Source of the DNA: Pedobacter alluvionis
Lineage (GTDB): Bacteria > Bacteroidota > Bacteroidia > Sphingobacteriales > Sphingobacteriaceae
Direction of reading: 5' to 3'
NCBI RefSeq assembly: GCF_003664035.1
Contig: NZ_RCCK01000011.1
Span: 1,240,001 to 1,304,000, forward strand
DNA: 64,000 bases
Positions 34,168-42,996 of this stretch are shown piece after piece. The position numbers and the translations under genes are program-made. The first letter of the stretch is position 1. Each line of letters begins with the position of its first letter. A model generated the notes under the pieces. That model saw only the letters and a program-made list of their open reading frames with translations. It did not search any database and was not told where the DNA came from.

Positions 34168-35457
34168 ATGCCTGTTAAAAAACTAACAGAAGGATTTCTT
34201 CTGTCTATCAAACACTTTATTAAACTCGATTTCGGATTAATCTTAATGAGCACTTTAAAGTGGCTATTGATTTCTGCAATATTGGGTGGAATTATCGGCT
34301 CTGCCTCTGCCCTGTTTTTAGAAACTTTAAATTGGGCAACCGATTATCGTGAGCAACACCTCTGGATTATTGCTTTTTTACCAATGGCTGGTATAATCAT
34401 TGGTTTGGCTTACCATTATTGGGGGGCAAAGGTTGTTAAAGGAAACAATCTATTGATTGAGGAATTACAATCTCCTAAGAATGTAATTCCCCTGATTATG
34501 GCGCCGCTCATTTTTGCGGGCACAATTATAACCCATTTATTTGGCGGATCGGCTGGAAGAGAGGGCACAGCGGTGCAAATTGGAGGAGCCTTTGCCGACC
34601 AGTTTACGAAACTATTTAAACTTAAAGCCAGAGATCGAAAAGTGATCCTCATTTGCGGGATCAGTGCTGGTTTTGCTTCTGTTTTTGGAACACCATTGGC
34701 GGGTGCTGTATTCGGATTGGAGGTTTTTGTAATTGGCAGTTTAACGTATAGTGCAATACTTCCTTCATTTATAACGGCAATCATCGCCGATTATGCCTGC
34801 AAAGCCTGGGGCGTTGGCCATACCCATTATTCTATAACCGCTGTACCAGAAGTGGATTCGATAAACCTGTTATTATCTTTAGGTACAGGAATTTTGTTTG
34901 GTCTTACGGCGAGATGTTTCTCTGCGTTAAACCATGGACTATCCAGCCTTTTCGCCAAAATTAAATATCCACCATTACGCCCATTTATTGGTGGAATCAT
35001 TTTAGTTGCCATTATTTATCTGATTGGAAATACACGATACATAGGACTGGGCATTCCGGTTATTTCAGAATCATTTATGCAGCGAGAAGCATATTATACC
35101 TTTGCAATTAAATTATTTTTGACTGCATTTACCTTGAGTGCTGGATTTAAGGGAGGCGAAGTTACTCCACTTTTCTTCATTGGCGCCACACTAGGCAGCT
35201 TTTTGAGTTTCTTTATCCCTTTACCGCTTAGCCTGCTGGCAGGTATGGGTTTTGTAGCTGTTTTTGCAGGGGCTGCCAACACGCCTTTGGCCTGCATTTT
35301 TATGGGTATAGAATTATTTGGTACGTCATCAGGAATTTATATTGCCTTAGCTTGTGTTACTGCCTATTTATTTTCTGGCCATACGGGGATTTATCGCTCG
35401 CAAACGATAGGCGCACCTAAACATTTGTTATTGAAAAGGCATCAGTTTTTGAGGTAG
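34168..35457 (+). CDS. CLC-F type fluoride/proton antiporter
   Basis: 429 residues with about twelve membrane segments of the CLC fold. The usual chloride motif GSGIP is replaced by GNNLL at about 92-96, and GREGT at 130-134 carries the gating Glu132. These substitutions mark the CLC-F group, which exports fluoride in exchange for protons. FKGGEVTPLFFIGATLG is the second pore motif. General databases often label such proteins as chloride channels. The fluoride riboswitch immediately upstream supports the fluoride role. The gene stands alone. Confidence 0.9.
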   Translation: MPVKKLTEGFLLSIKHFIKLDFGLILMSTLKWLLISAILGGIIGSASALFLETLNWATDYREQHLWIIAFLPMAGIIIGLAYHYWGAKVVKGNNLLIEELQSPKNVIPLIMAPLIFAGTIITHLFGGSAGREGTAVQIGGAFADQFTKLFKLKARDRKVILICGISAGFASVFGTPLAGAVFGLEVFVIGSLTYSAILPSFITAIIADYACKAWGVGHTHYSITAVPEVDSINLLLSLGTGILFGLTARCFSALNHGLSSLFAKIKYPPLRPFIGGIILVAIIYLIGNTRYIGLGIPVISESFMQREAYYTFAIKLFLTAFTLSAGFKGGEVTPLFFIGATLGSFLSFFIPLPLSLLAGMGFVAVFAGAANTPLACIFMGIELFGTSSGIYIALACVTAYLFSGHTGIYRSQTIGAPKHLLLKRHQFLR

Positions 35458-35497
35458 CGAAGTGCGTGGGGCGCCGGGCGTACAGAAAAAAGCATTA

Positions 35498-35745
35498 TTG
35501 TCATTCTGAACGCAGTGAAGAATCTGTTACTCAGATAGCACTGAAGAAAGATGCTTTATGAAGGCTCATAGAAGAAACGCAGAGATTCTTCGTTGCACTC
35601 AGAATGACAGAACCCTATATAAAATTCATCCTCCCGATTGGAACGCAGTCCCGAATTTTCGGAAAAGAGATCTATCTGGACAGATCTCTCGACTTCGTTG
35701 CACTCCAATCAAAATGAAGATATTTAGGTCATCCTTCTTACATTT
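35498..35745. repeat. Palindromic dispersed repeats after the CLC-F gene
   Basis: Arms at 35498-35526 (TTGTCATTCTGAACGCAGTG...) and 35580-35610 (...TGCACTCAGAATGACAG) pair over about 28 bases with a few mismatches. A second, more decayed copy follows at about 35655-35720 (GAGATCTATC / GATCTCTCGACTTCGTTGC). Both are of the same general class as 31695-31779. The spacer has no supported gene. Confidence 0.6.
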
Positions 35746-35750
35746 TACAT

Positions 35751-37052
35751 CTAGTACAGCACCCTAAACTTTATGGTCTGCTCAATCTTTTTAAGCGATT
35801 TAAACAGTTGTTTATCGTACTGTGCATTGATATCGGTAATAGCATAGCCAATTTCAGGATTGGTCATTAAAAACTGGCTCACAATATTGATATCGTGTTT
35901 GGCAAAAACAGTATTGATTTTCGCCATAATACCCGGAACGTTTTTGTGAATGTGAATTAAGCGGTGCGATTTCTCAATTTTTGGCAATTGTAAGTTCGGG
36001 AAATTGCTGCTCAGATAAGTTGCTCCGGTATTCATAAAATCGGCAACCCGTTTCGGGATAAAATCGATGTTGCGCGGATTATTTTTCGGATCATCGAAAA
36101 CCACAATCCCTAGTTTGGTGCAAAGATTAAGATCTATCTTATTCTTTGCATTTCCCAAATATCCGATGGTTTTAAGTTTAGCTGCATTTTTTAACTGCTC
36201 TTTATCTATTTTCTCGCCATCGGCTAGCAAGATAATCCCCACATCTTTTACATATTTCTCTTCGAATGAGGTTTTATGGCGAATAGATAAACCGTCATTT
36301 TTAAGAATGGATATGGTTAAAGGGTCAACATCTCCAATTACCAAACAAAGAATTCTGTTTTTTGGATAAGAAATTGCACGCGGCAGATCATTTACGTACA
36401 AAAACTCATCGAAGCTTGGCGTTACATGGTCTGCTTTGGAAACAATGCTTTCACGGGCAATATTCTCTGTAAATGCAAAAAACTTATTAATGATCCCGCT
36501 TTCGCGCAACTGGAAATCAGAATAACCATCACCTATACCAAATAACTCGCCTTCGAGTTTCAAATGCTGAAGCAGTTTTACTTTACCACCTTCTTCACTT
36601 AAAGGATTGGCATGATCGTAATCTATAATTTTACCATCACCAGTGGTTACAAAGGTATTGGCATAAATATTTTCCTTTTTGATGTGATATTGACTTACTA
36701 CTGGCGTAATAAATTCCTTAAATCCACCAGAGACAATCAGTACCTCATCGGCATGTTTCTTAAAAAACTCGGCATTACGCGAAAAGGAAGTAGATACTTT
36801 CTTTTTTAAATGTTTAATAAGTTGTTTTAAATGATCTTCGTTGGCTTCAAGTAGCTTAACACGTTGTGCTAAACTTTCTGAGAAGGAAAGTTTTCCTTCC
36901 ATGGCGAAATTGGTGTAATCTTCAATCTTCTGGAAAATCGCCTCTTTATCCGGGTGGTTCTTTAGCGAAATTCGGGCAAGTTCATCAAGTGCTTCTACCT
37001 GTGTAAAGGTACTATCAAAATCGATGATGTAATAGGCTTTTTCTTTGGGCAT
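35751..37052 (-). CDS. serB: Phosphoserine phosphatase fused to an ACT-ended regulatory module
   Basis: 433 residues. Residues 1-215 are a HAD-IB SerB domain with nucleophile Asp11 in DFDST, Ser108 in VSGG, and GDGYSD at 174-179. Residues about 225-355 resemble part of a phosphoglycerate-dehydrogenase-like domain (KLKTIGYLGNAKNKIDLNLCTKLGIVVFDDP) without intact catalytic motifs. Residues about 362-433 form an ACT domain like the serine-sensing one of SerA (HIHKNVPGIMAKINTVFAKHDINI). It should make L-serine and may be feedback controlled by it. It shares a TAATG stop/start overlap with the epimerase gene upstream. Confidence 0.85.
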   Translation of the reverse strand: MPKEKAYYIIDFDSTFTQVEALDELARISLKNHPDKEAIFQKIEDYTNFAMEGKLSFSESLAQRVKLLEANEDHLKQLIKHLKKKVSTSFSRNAEFFKKHADEVLIVSGGFKEFITPVVSQYHIKKENIYANTFVTTGDGKIIDYDHANPLSEEGGKVKLLQHLKLEGELFGIGDGYSDFQLRESGIINKFFAFTENIARESIVSKADHVTPSFDEFLYVNDLPRAISYPKNRILCLVIGDVDPLTISILKNDGLSIRHKTSFEEKYVKDVGIILLADGEKIDKEQLKNAAKLKTIGYLGNAKNKIDLNLCTKLGIVVFDDPKNNPRNIDFIPKRVADFMNTGATYLSSNFPNLQLPKIEKSHRLIHIHKNVPGIMAKINTVFAKHDINIVSQFLMTNPEIGYAITDINAQYDKQLFKSLKKIEQTIKFRVLY

Positions 37053-38014
37053 TATCTTAAATGTTGGGTAATTTCTTTTATGCTTTCAGCAACCGGCTTA
37101 AAAGTAATACCTGTTGCCGTTTTTACTTTATGGTTATTGTAATAACTTAGGGTTAAACTGCTCTTTGCAGCATCTTTGGTGATAGAAGGCTGTTTACCAG
37201 TAAATATAGACACAAATTTTAGTGCCCTCCAGGCTATTCCGAGCATCCATGGTTTGGCTTCTTTTGTTGGTGCTTTAACGTTAAAACCCTGCGCAATTTC
37301 GCTGAACAAATCTTTATAATGATAATCATCGGCAGAAATGATATACCGCTCTCCCGAGACTTCGGCGTCCATTAGCAGGATCATCGCTTTAACTACATCT
37401 TCAACATCAACAAAACCCGAAGCTCCATCAGTATAAAATGGAAAACCATCTTTTACCAATTTAAAAATTGCTCCACTCCCTTCAAAACCCGCATTTTTAC
37501 CAATAATGACTGATGGGTTGACAATAATAGCGTTTAATCCTTCTGTGATGCCACGCCAAACCTCCATTTCTCCTTCATATTTGGACAAACCGTAGGCGTG
37601 TGCTTTTGCATCATACTCCCAAAAGTCTTTTTCGGTAATTTTATGTCCTTTTTTTGCATTGCCCAGGGCAGCAACCGAACTTACATGCAATAGTCTGCAA
37701 TTATTTTCGGCAGAAAGGTTTACAACGTTCGATGTACCTTCTATGTTGACATGAAAAAGCTGCTTTTTATGTTTCGGGTTAAACGATACAAATGCGGCGC
37801 AATGGTAAATTTTAGTAATCCCCGTAAAAGCATCTTCTAAAGTAGCAAGTTCATTAATATCGGCTTCGAACCATTCAATCAAAGGATTATTTTCGATCAA
37901 CGCAGGGATTTTAGATTTCTCCCGCTTCAGCGCCCGAACCGTTAAACCATTGTTGGTTAACTGCTTAATTAATTCAGATCCTAAAAATCCAGTTCCTCCG
38001 GTTACCAGTATCAT
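37052..38014 (-). CDS. NAD-dependent epimerase/dehydratase family protein
   Basis: 320 residues from the ATG at 38014. An ATG at 38050 is also in frame but adds 12 residues ahead of the Rossmann motif. TGGTGFLG at about 5-12 binds NAD(P), and the active-site YGLSKYEG gives the YxxxK pair of extended short-chain dehydrogenases. The overall layout is that of dihydroflavonol reductase-like proteins. The last base of its stop overlaps the serB ATG, so translation is coupled. The substrate is unknown. Confidence 0.83.
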   Translation of the reverse strand: MILVTGGTGFLGSELIKQLTNNGLTVRALKREKSKIPALIENNPLIEWFEADINELATLEDAFTGITKIYHCAAFVSFNPKHKKQLFHVNIEGTSNVVNLSAENNCRLLHVSSVAALGNAKKGHKITEKDFWEYDAKAHAYGLSKYEGEMEVWRGITEGLNAIIVNPSVIIGKNAGFEGSGAIFKLVKDGFPFYTDGASGFVDVEDVVKAMILLMDAEVSGERYIISADDYHYKDLFSEIAQGFNVKAPTKEAKPWMLGIAWRALKFVSIFTGKQPSITKDAAKSSLTLSYYNNHKVKTATGITFKPVAESIKEITQHLR

Positions 38015-38086
38015 TTTATTTTTTTTCGGGCTATATGTGAAAATACGCATTCAAAAATAGATATTTGAGCCGAGAGTTTTAAATAT

Positions 38087-39268
38087 ATGTCATTAACGGA
38101 TTTCTTTTCCCCAATAAACCCCGATAGTTTTACGCCAAAACAAGGATTTTTTACAAGTCAGCTGGGATTAAAAGCGCAGATTTACACCGAATCGTTTCCC
38201 GATTTTGAAGAACATACTTACGATCTGGCCATTTTTGGCGTACTGGATGGAAGAGGTGCCGTTAACAATGAAGGTTGTGCCCTGGCACCCGATTATTTTA
38301 GAGAGAAATTTTACAAACTTAATGAAGGCGCTTTTAGTAGTCGGATTGTAGATTTAGGTAATATTAAACATGGTGCAACCATTTCCGATACTTACATCGC
38401 CATCAAAATGGTGGTTTCAGAACTGATCAAAAAAGACATTATTCCAATCATTATTGGTGGCGGACAAGATTTAACATACGGTCAATACCTGGGGTATGAA
38501 GATTTAGAGCAAAAAGTAGATCTCGTTATTATAGATAATCAATTTGATATTGGTGATGACGACAATGAGGGAATTGCTACCCGATCGGATTGTTACCTGA
38601 ACAAAATTTTCTTACATCAACCCAATTACCTTTTCAATTTTAGCAATGTAGGCTATCAAACTTATTTTGTAAATCAAGAAAGTTTGAGTGTTATGGATAA
38701 ATTATATTTTGATGTACACCGTTTGGGTGAGTTTGCCCAGGATATTACCTTAACAGAGCCCATTATCCGCAATGCAAACATGATAAGCTTTGATATAAGC
38801 GCCATCCGCTCTGCCGATGCTGCAGCAAATGCGAACACCACGCCAAATGGTTTTGATGGTGAAGAAGCCTGTCGCATTGCCCGCTATGCAGGCATGAATG
38901 ATAAATTGACCTCAATTGGTTTTTATGAGTTTAATCCTGCTTATGACAACAACGGACAAACAGCTTTCTTACTTGCCCAAATGGTATGGTATTTTGTGGA
39001 GGGCTATTACGCTCGTAAAAAGGATTTTCCGCTTACACCTAAATCGCAGTTTATAATTTATCGAACCAGTTTAAAGGATGGTTCGGGAGAAATGATGTTT
39101 GTAAAAAGCAAAAAATCAGACCGCTGGTGGATGCAGGTACCTTATCCGTCTGGCCAAACTAAAAATGAACGTTACCACCTTGTACCTTGCAGGTATGATG
39201 ATTATCAGACTGCCGTTAATGGTGAAATGCCCGATTTATGGTGGAGAACCTATCAAAAACTGAATTAA
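38087..39268 (+). CDS. Arginase/formimidoylglutamase-fold protein lacking metal ligands
   Basis: 393 residues of the ureohydrolase fold. The usual metal-binding motifs are changed: GGDHS appears as GGGQD, DAHxD as DNQFD, and the late SxDxDxxD as SFDISAIRSAD. The histidines that hold the manganese pair are thus glutamines. A C-terminal extension of about 80 residues (ending MPDLWWRTYQKLN) is not part of classical arginase. It is divergent from the epimerase gene by 72 bases. It may be a non-catalytic or differently catalytic homologue; annotation as formimidoylglutamase would be unsafe. Confidence 0.75.
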   Translation: MSLTDFFSPINPDSFTPKQGFFTSQLGLKAQIYTESFPDFEEHTYDLAIFGVLDGRGAVNNEGCALAPDYFREKFYKLNEGAFSSRIVDLGNIKHGATISDTYIAIKMVVSELIKKDIIPIIIGGGQDLTYGQYLGYEDLEQKVDLVIIDNQFDIGDDDNEGIATRSDCYLNKIFLHQPNYLFNFSNVGYQTYFVNQESLSVMDKLYFDVHRLGEFAQDITLTEPIIRNANMISFDISAIRSADAAANANTTPNGFDGEEACRIARYAGMNDKLTSIGFYEFNPAYDNNGQTAFLLAQMVWYFVEGYYARKKDFPLTPKSQFIIYRTSLKDGSGEMMFVKSKKSDRWWMQVPYPSGQTKNERYHLVPCRYDDYQTAVNGEMPDLWWRTYQKLN

Positions 39269-39399
39269 AATTCTATGTAATTTCAAAGTTAGTGTTGAGT
39301 TTTTCATTTTTCACCGAAAACCAGCATAAAGGATTACACGCTTATGAGCAGTCTATCATAATTTTACACAGCTATTTACGTTTTAGCCATACAGAATTC

Positions 39400-39407
39400 T
39401 ATATTTG
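39400..39407 (+). promoter_or_regulatory. -7 box of the TlpA-like gene
   Basis: TATATTTG matches TAnnTTTG, 101 bases before the ATG at 39509. No -33 TTG is seen at the expected place. Confidence 0.35.
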
Positions 39408-39508
39408 AACAGGATTAAACCAACCTCATAAAAACATCATGATTTTCAAAATCAAAAAGTAAAATCAACAAATCATGATAACTAACTAATGAAAACAATT
39501 TTATACAG

Positions 39509-40654
39509 ATGAAAAAATTATTATTATCAGCAATGGCTTTATTGCCACTTGCAGCATTGGCACAGAAGCCATTTACAGTTAATGGCGACATAAAGGGCCT
39601 AAAAACCGGAGATAAGGTTTACCTTATATATCAAACAGAAGGTAAAAGCATTACCGACTCTGCAATTGTAGCAAACGGTGCTTTTGCTTTTAAAGGAACA
39701 TTAGCCAGCCCTGCTCAGGGTAGCCTTTTCTTAAACAAAAATCCTTATGTTAATCGTCCGGCACAGGGTGAGAAATTAGATGCATTATCGCTATACGTAG
39801 AGCCAGGAAATATAAAGCTATCTGCAGCAGATTCATTAAAAAAAGCAACAATTACCGGCTCTCCCGTTAATGCTGATGCAGCTAAATTAAAAGCATTAAC
39901 TAAACCTGTAGCAGATAAACTTGCTGCAATTAATGCAGAATATGCTGCTTATACACCAGAGCAAAAACAAGATAAGGCCGTTATGGAGGCTTTAGGCGCT
40001 CGTTATGAAAAAGAAGCTGCAGGATTGACACCATTGTTATTGCAGTTTGCTAACAGCAACCCAAAATCATTTATAAGCTTAAATTCAATTAATGAGCTGG
40101 CTTCAGATCCAGATCAGGCGGCTGCAGCAGAGAAAACTTTTAATGCACTTTCACCTGAACTTAAGGCAACTTACACGGGCAAAAAAATTGCTCAAATATT
40201 CGAAGCAGGAAGAAAAACAGCTGTAGGTGTGATGGCTATGGATTTTACCCAGAATGACCCCGATGGTAAACCCGTTAAATTATCTGATTTTAAAGGAAAA
40301 TATGTACTGGTAGATTTCTGGGCTTCATGGTGTGGACCATGCCGTCAGGAAAATCCAAATGTGGTAGTAGCTTACAACAAGTTTAAAGATAAAGGCTTTA
40401 CTGTTTTAGGTGTTTCTTTAGACCGTCCTGGTAAAAAAGATGCCTGGTTAAAAGCAATTGCTGACGACAAATTAACATGGACACATGTTTCTGATTTAAA
40501 ATTTTGGGATAACGAGGTAGCGCAAATGTATGGTATCCGCTCAATTCCAGCCAATTTCCTAATTGATCCAACAGGTAAAATTATTGCTAAAGGCTTAAGA
40601 GAACAAGCTTTACAAGATAAACTTCAAGAATTATTAGGAAGTAAATCGAAATAA
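39509..40654 (+). CDS. TlpA-like thioredoxin with DUF4369-type N-terminus
   Basis: 381 residues. A signal peptide ends near LAALAQ (residue 19). The first 110 residues are the DUF4369-like beta domain (GDIKGLKTGDKVYLIYQ), followed by a helical linker and a C-terminal thioredoxin domain with WCGPC at about 273-277. It is a periplasmic or surface thiol-disulfide protein. Many copies per genome are usual in this phylum, with roles in reducing cytochrome or exported cysteines. A perfect terminator follows. Confidence 0.9.
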   Translation: MKKLLLSAMALLPLAALAQKPFTVNGDIKGLKTGDKVYLIYQTEGKSITDSAIVANGAFAFKGTLASPAQGSLFLNKNPYVNRPAQGEKLDALSLYVEPGNIKLSAADSLKKATITGSPVNADAAKLKALTKPVADKLAAINAEYAAYTPEQKQDKAVMEALGARYEKEAAGLTPLLLQFANSNPKSFISLNSINELASDPDQAAAAEKTFNALSPELKATYTGKKIAQIFEAGRKTAVGVMAMDFTQNDPDGKPVKLSDFKGKYVLVDFWASWCGPCRQENPNVVVAYNKFKDKGFTVLGVSLDRPGKKDAWLKAIADDKLTWTHVSDLKFWDNEVAQMYGIRSIPANFLIDPTGKIIAKGLREQALQDKLQELLGSKSK

Positions 40655-40665
40655 AAAAAGCATTA

Positions 40666-40710
40666 AAAACAAAGAAAGTCCCAACTAAAAATTGGGACTT
40701 TCTTTGTTTT
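40666..40710. terminator. Bidirectional terminator
   Basis: AAAACAAAGAAAGTCCCAA (40666-40684) pairs perfectly with 40692-40710 over 19 bp around a 7-base loop. It ends both the TlpA-like gene and the long leftward operon that finishes with the SUKH gene. Confidence 0.9.
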
Positions 40711-40723
40711 ACAGGAAAGCTTA

Positions 40724-41245
40724 TTAAGCAGATTTTAAGAAATCCAATACGTTAATGAAATAATTTTCAAGTCCCTGGTAAGGGTCTTCTCCAGGAATCC
40801 ATGATGCGAATTTCCAGTATTCCCAATCTGTATTTTCGATTACCGGTGGGATTAAAAGGAAATATTGTTCTTCCGTCAAGCCACCGATTACAATACTTCT
40901 CGCCAGTTTAATTCCTACATCAAGCAATTCTATCTGCTCAGTCCAGATTTCGATTAGCTGTGGGTCAACGTCTTTTAGAAATGCCACATCGCTCATTTTA
41001 GAAAACGATGGATCAACGTTTTCATTTGGCGTGGTAAATCCATTGGTAAGCAACAGAAATTCTTGATAATCCGCGGGAAGCGTTACTCCCAGCCTTATTT
41101 CAGCTTCATGTATTTCGGCTGAGGTGGCGGGTTGATTGCCCAGCCACTTTGTTTCGATCTGCTCAGTTGTAAAACTAAATTCTCCTTGTTTAATCGCCGT
41201 TTCGGAAATCTTCTTAAGTATTTTCTTCAACTTATATTCTTTCAA
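40724..41245 (-). CDS. SUKH (SMI1/KNR4) domain protein
   Basis: 173 residues. After a basic N-terminal helix comes the SUKH pattern: ATSAEIHEAEIRLGVTLPADYQEFLLLTNGF, then a short acidic stretch. A C-terminal SWIPGEDPYQGLENYFINVLDFL closes the fold. SUKH proteins are often immunity proteins of contact-dependent toxins, but single-copy members exist with cell-wall or housekeeping links. No toxin gene lies nearby. Its ATG overlaps the purD stop by 4 bases (ATGA), so it is translated with a purine enzyme. Confidence 0.82.
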   Translation of the reverse strand: MKEYKLKKILKKISETAIKQGEFSFTTEQIETKWLGNQPATSAEIHEAEIRLGVTLPADYQEFLLLTNGFTTPNENVDPSFSKMSDVAFLKDVDPQLIEIWTEQIELLDVGIKLARSIVIGGLTEEQYFLLIPPVIENTDWEYWKFASWIPGEDPYQGLENYFINVLDFLKSA

Positions 41246-42513
41246 ATCAAGTCAAACCCAATATCTTCCCTGAAATATTTCCCGTCGAAATAAATTCTCC
41301 CAGCATCTGCAGTTGCCGATTGTAAAGCCGTAAACAAATCTTTTTGTAAACTGGTAATTGCAATTACCCTTCCTCCATTTGTTTTCACTACATCATTTTC
41401 TAACAATGTTCCGGCATGAAATGCATTCGAATGACGTAGGTTCTCGATGCCCGAAATGGCTTTACCTTTCAGATAATCACCCGGGTAACCACCTGCCACA
41501 ATCATTACAGTAGCGGCTGTTTGCTCAGAAATAACCAGATTAACCTGATTTAATTGTTTATTAGCTGTAGCTAAAAACAGCTCTACCAAGTCGTTTTCAA
41601 CTCTGGGGATCACGCTCTCTGTTTCAGGATCGCCCATACGTGCATTGTACTCAATTACAAAAGGCTCCTCTCCTACTTTAATCAGTCCGAAAAAGATAAA
41701 ACCTGTATAATCGATATTATCTTTCTTTAACCCATCAACCGTTGGTTTAATAATGCGTTCTTCAACTTTAGCTAAAAATTCTGGTGTGGCAAAAGGAACG
41801 GGAGAAACTGAGCCCATACCACCAGTATTTAGGCCGGTATCGCCCTGGCCAATTCTCTTATAATCTTTAGCAGAGGGCAGTGTAATATAATTTTCACCAT
41901 CAGTTAAAATAAATACCGAAAGTTCTATCCCGCTTAAAAATTCTTCAATGACCACAGTTGCGCCAGCTGCACCAAATTTACCGCCAAGCATCAGTTTTAA
42001 TTCTTCCTGAGCTTCGATGGTCTCGGTACAGATTAACACCCCTTTACCTGCTGCTAAACCATCTGCTTTTAAAACAACTGGTAAAGCATGGTTTTGCAGA
42101 TAAGCCAATCCATCTTCCAAAGTTTCGGGCGTAAAAGATTTTGAAGCCGCAGTAGGAATACCATGGCGCTCCATAAACTGTTTAGAGAAATCTTTGCTTC
42201 CTTCTAAAATGGCGCCCTCTTTTTTAGGTCCGATAACAGGAATGTGTGCAATGGCTTTGTCGGCAAGGAAAAAGTCATGAATACCATTTACCAGCGGTTC
42301 TTCAGGGCCTACTACAACAAGTCCGATGTTTTCGGTAAGCACTACTTTTTTAATGGCATCAAAATCGTTTACATTGATGTTGATGTTTGTGCCATAAGCC
42401 CCTGTACCACCGTTACCTGGAGCAATAATTAGTTTATCGCAGTGCGAAGACTGGCTCATTTTCCAAGCGAATGCGCTTTCTCTGCCGCCTGAACCTAAAA
42501 GTAAGATATTCAT
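41242..42513 (-). CDS. purD: Phosphoribosylamine-glycine ligase
   Basis: 423 residues, full length. MNILLLGSGGRESAFAWK opens the N domain. The ATP-grasp core includes PVVLKADGLAAGKGV and IEEFLSGIELSVF, and NARMGDPETE is the metal-binding end. It joins phosphoribosylamine and glycine in the second step of purine synthesis. It is transcribed after the four-gene membrane cassette and before the SUKH gene, which overlaps it. No other pur gene is close. Confidence 0.96.
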   Translation of the reverse strand: MNILLLGSGGRESAFAWKMSQSSHCDKLIIAPGNGGTGAYGTNININVNDFDAIKKVVLTENIGLVVVGPEEPLVNGIHDFFLADKAIAHIPVIGPKKEGAILEGSKDFSKQFMERHGIPTAASKSFTPETLEDGLAYLQNHALPVVLKADGLAAGKGVLICTETIEAQEELKLMLGGKFGAAGATVVIEEFLSGIELSVFILTDGENYITLPSAKDYKRIGQGDTGLNTGGMGSVSPVPFATPEFLAKVEERIIKPTVDGLKKDNIDYTGFIFFGLIKVGEEPFVIEYNARMGDPETESVIPRVENDLVELFLATANKQLNQVNLVISEQTAATVMIVAGGYPGDYLKGKAISGIENLRHSNAFHAGTLLENDVVKTNGGRVIAITSLQKDLFTALQSATADAGRIYFDGKYFREDIGFDLI

Positions 42514-42597
42514 ATCGGCAAAGATAATATTTTACCATCAAGTAGCCCAGTATGAAGAGGTAAGACTTTACGATAAAGCACTTTTGCTTTAAACTGT

Positions 42598-42996
42598 TCA
42601 GTATTTAAAAAAAATGAAGAGGAATACGAAACTAAAATATGCCCAAAGAATAGAAAACATGGCGTGGACGGTGGTTTCGAATAGCTTACCTTTCCATAAG
42701 TCCTTGGAATAAACAAAGAATTGAATAAAGAATCTCGTAATCCAAAATAAACCCAAACCGAGCGATATTTTTCTTCCAAGATCGGTATATATTAATTCGT
42801 TTGATGAGGTTAAACAGAGTAGTCCCATTAGGAATACGGTAAGGGCAACAAAAAATGTATGCACCAACATCATCTGCCTATTTATTAAACTCAGTAATTT
42901 AAGTTCAGTTTGCCAATTAAAATATTTCGGGAAAATGACGTGAATGAGTGCTAATGCAACCAGAACAACACCAACTATTAATAAGTGTATCTGCAT
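42598..42996 (-). CDS. Four-helix membrane protein of unknown function
   Basis: 132 residues from the ATG at 42996. A TTG at 43005 is in frame but lies inside the upstream gene. The ATG shares its A with the stop codon of the methyltransferase (TAATG), so the two are translationally coupled. Four hydrophobic helices cover almost the whole protein (for example LLIVGVVLVALALIHVIF), with conserved-looking histidines and INRQMMLVHTFF. No family is recognised. It closes a four-gene cassette. Confidence 0.7.
   Translation of the reverse strand: MQIHLLIVGVVLVALALIHVIFPKYFNWQTELKLLSLINRQMMLVHTFFVALTVFLMGLLCLTSSNELIYTDLGRKISLGLGLFWITRFFIQFFVYSKDLWKGKLFETTVHAMFSILWAYFSFVFLFIFFKY

Noticed and set aside
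35558..35767. Open frame of 69 residues after the CLC-F gene
   Set aside because: It lies wholly inside palindromic dispersed repeats and has no recognisable protein features.
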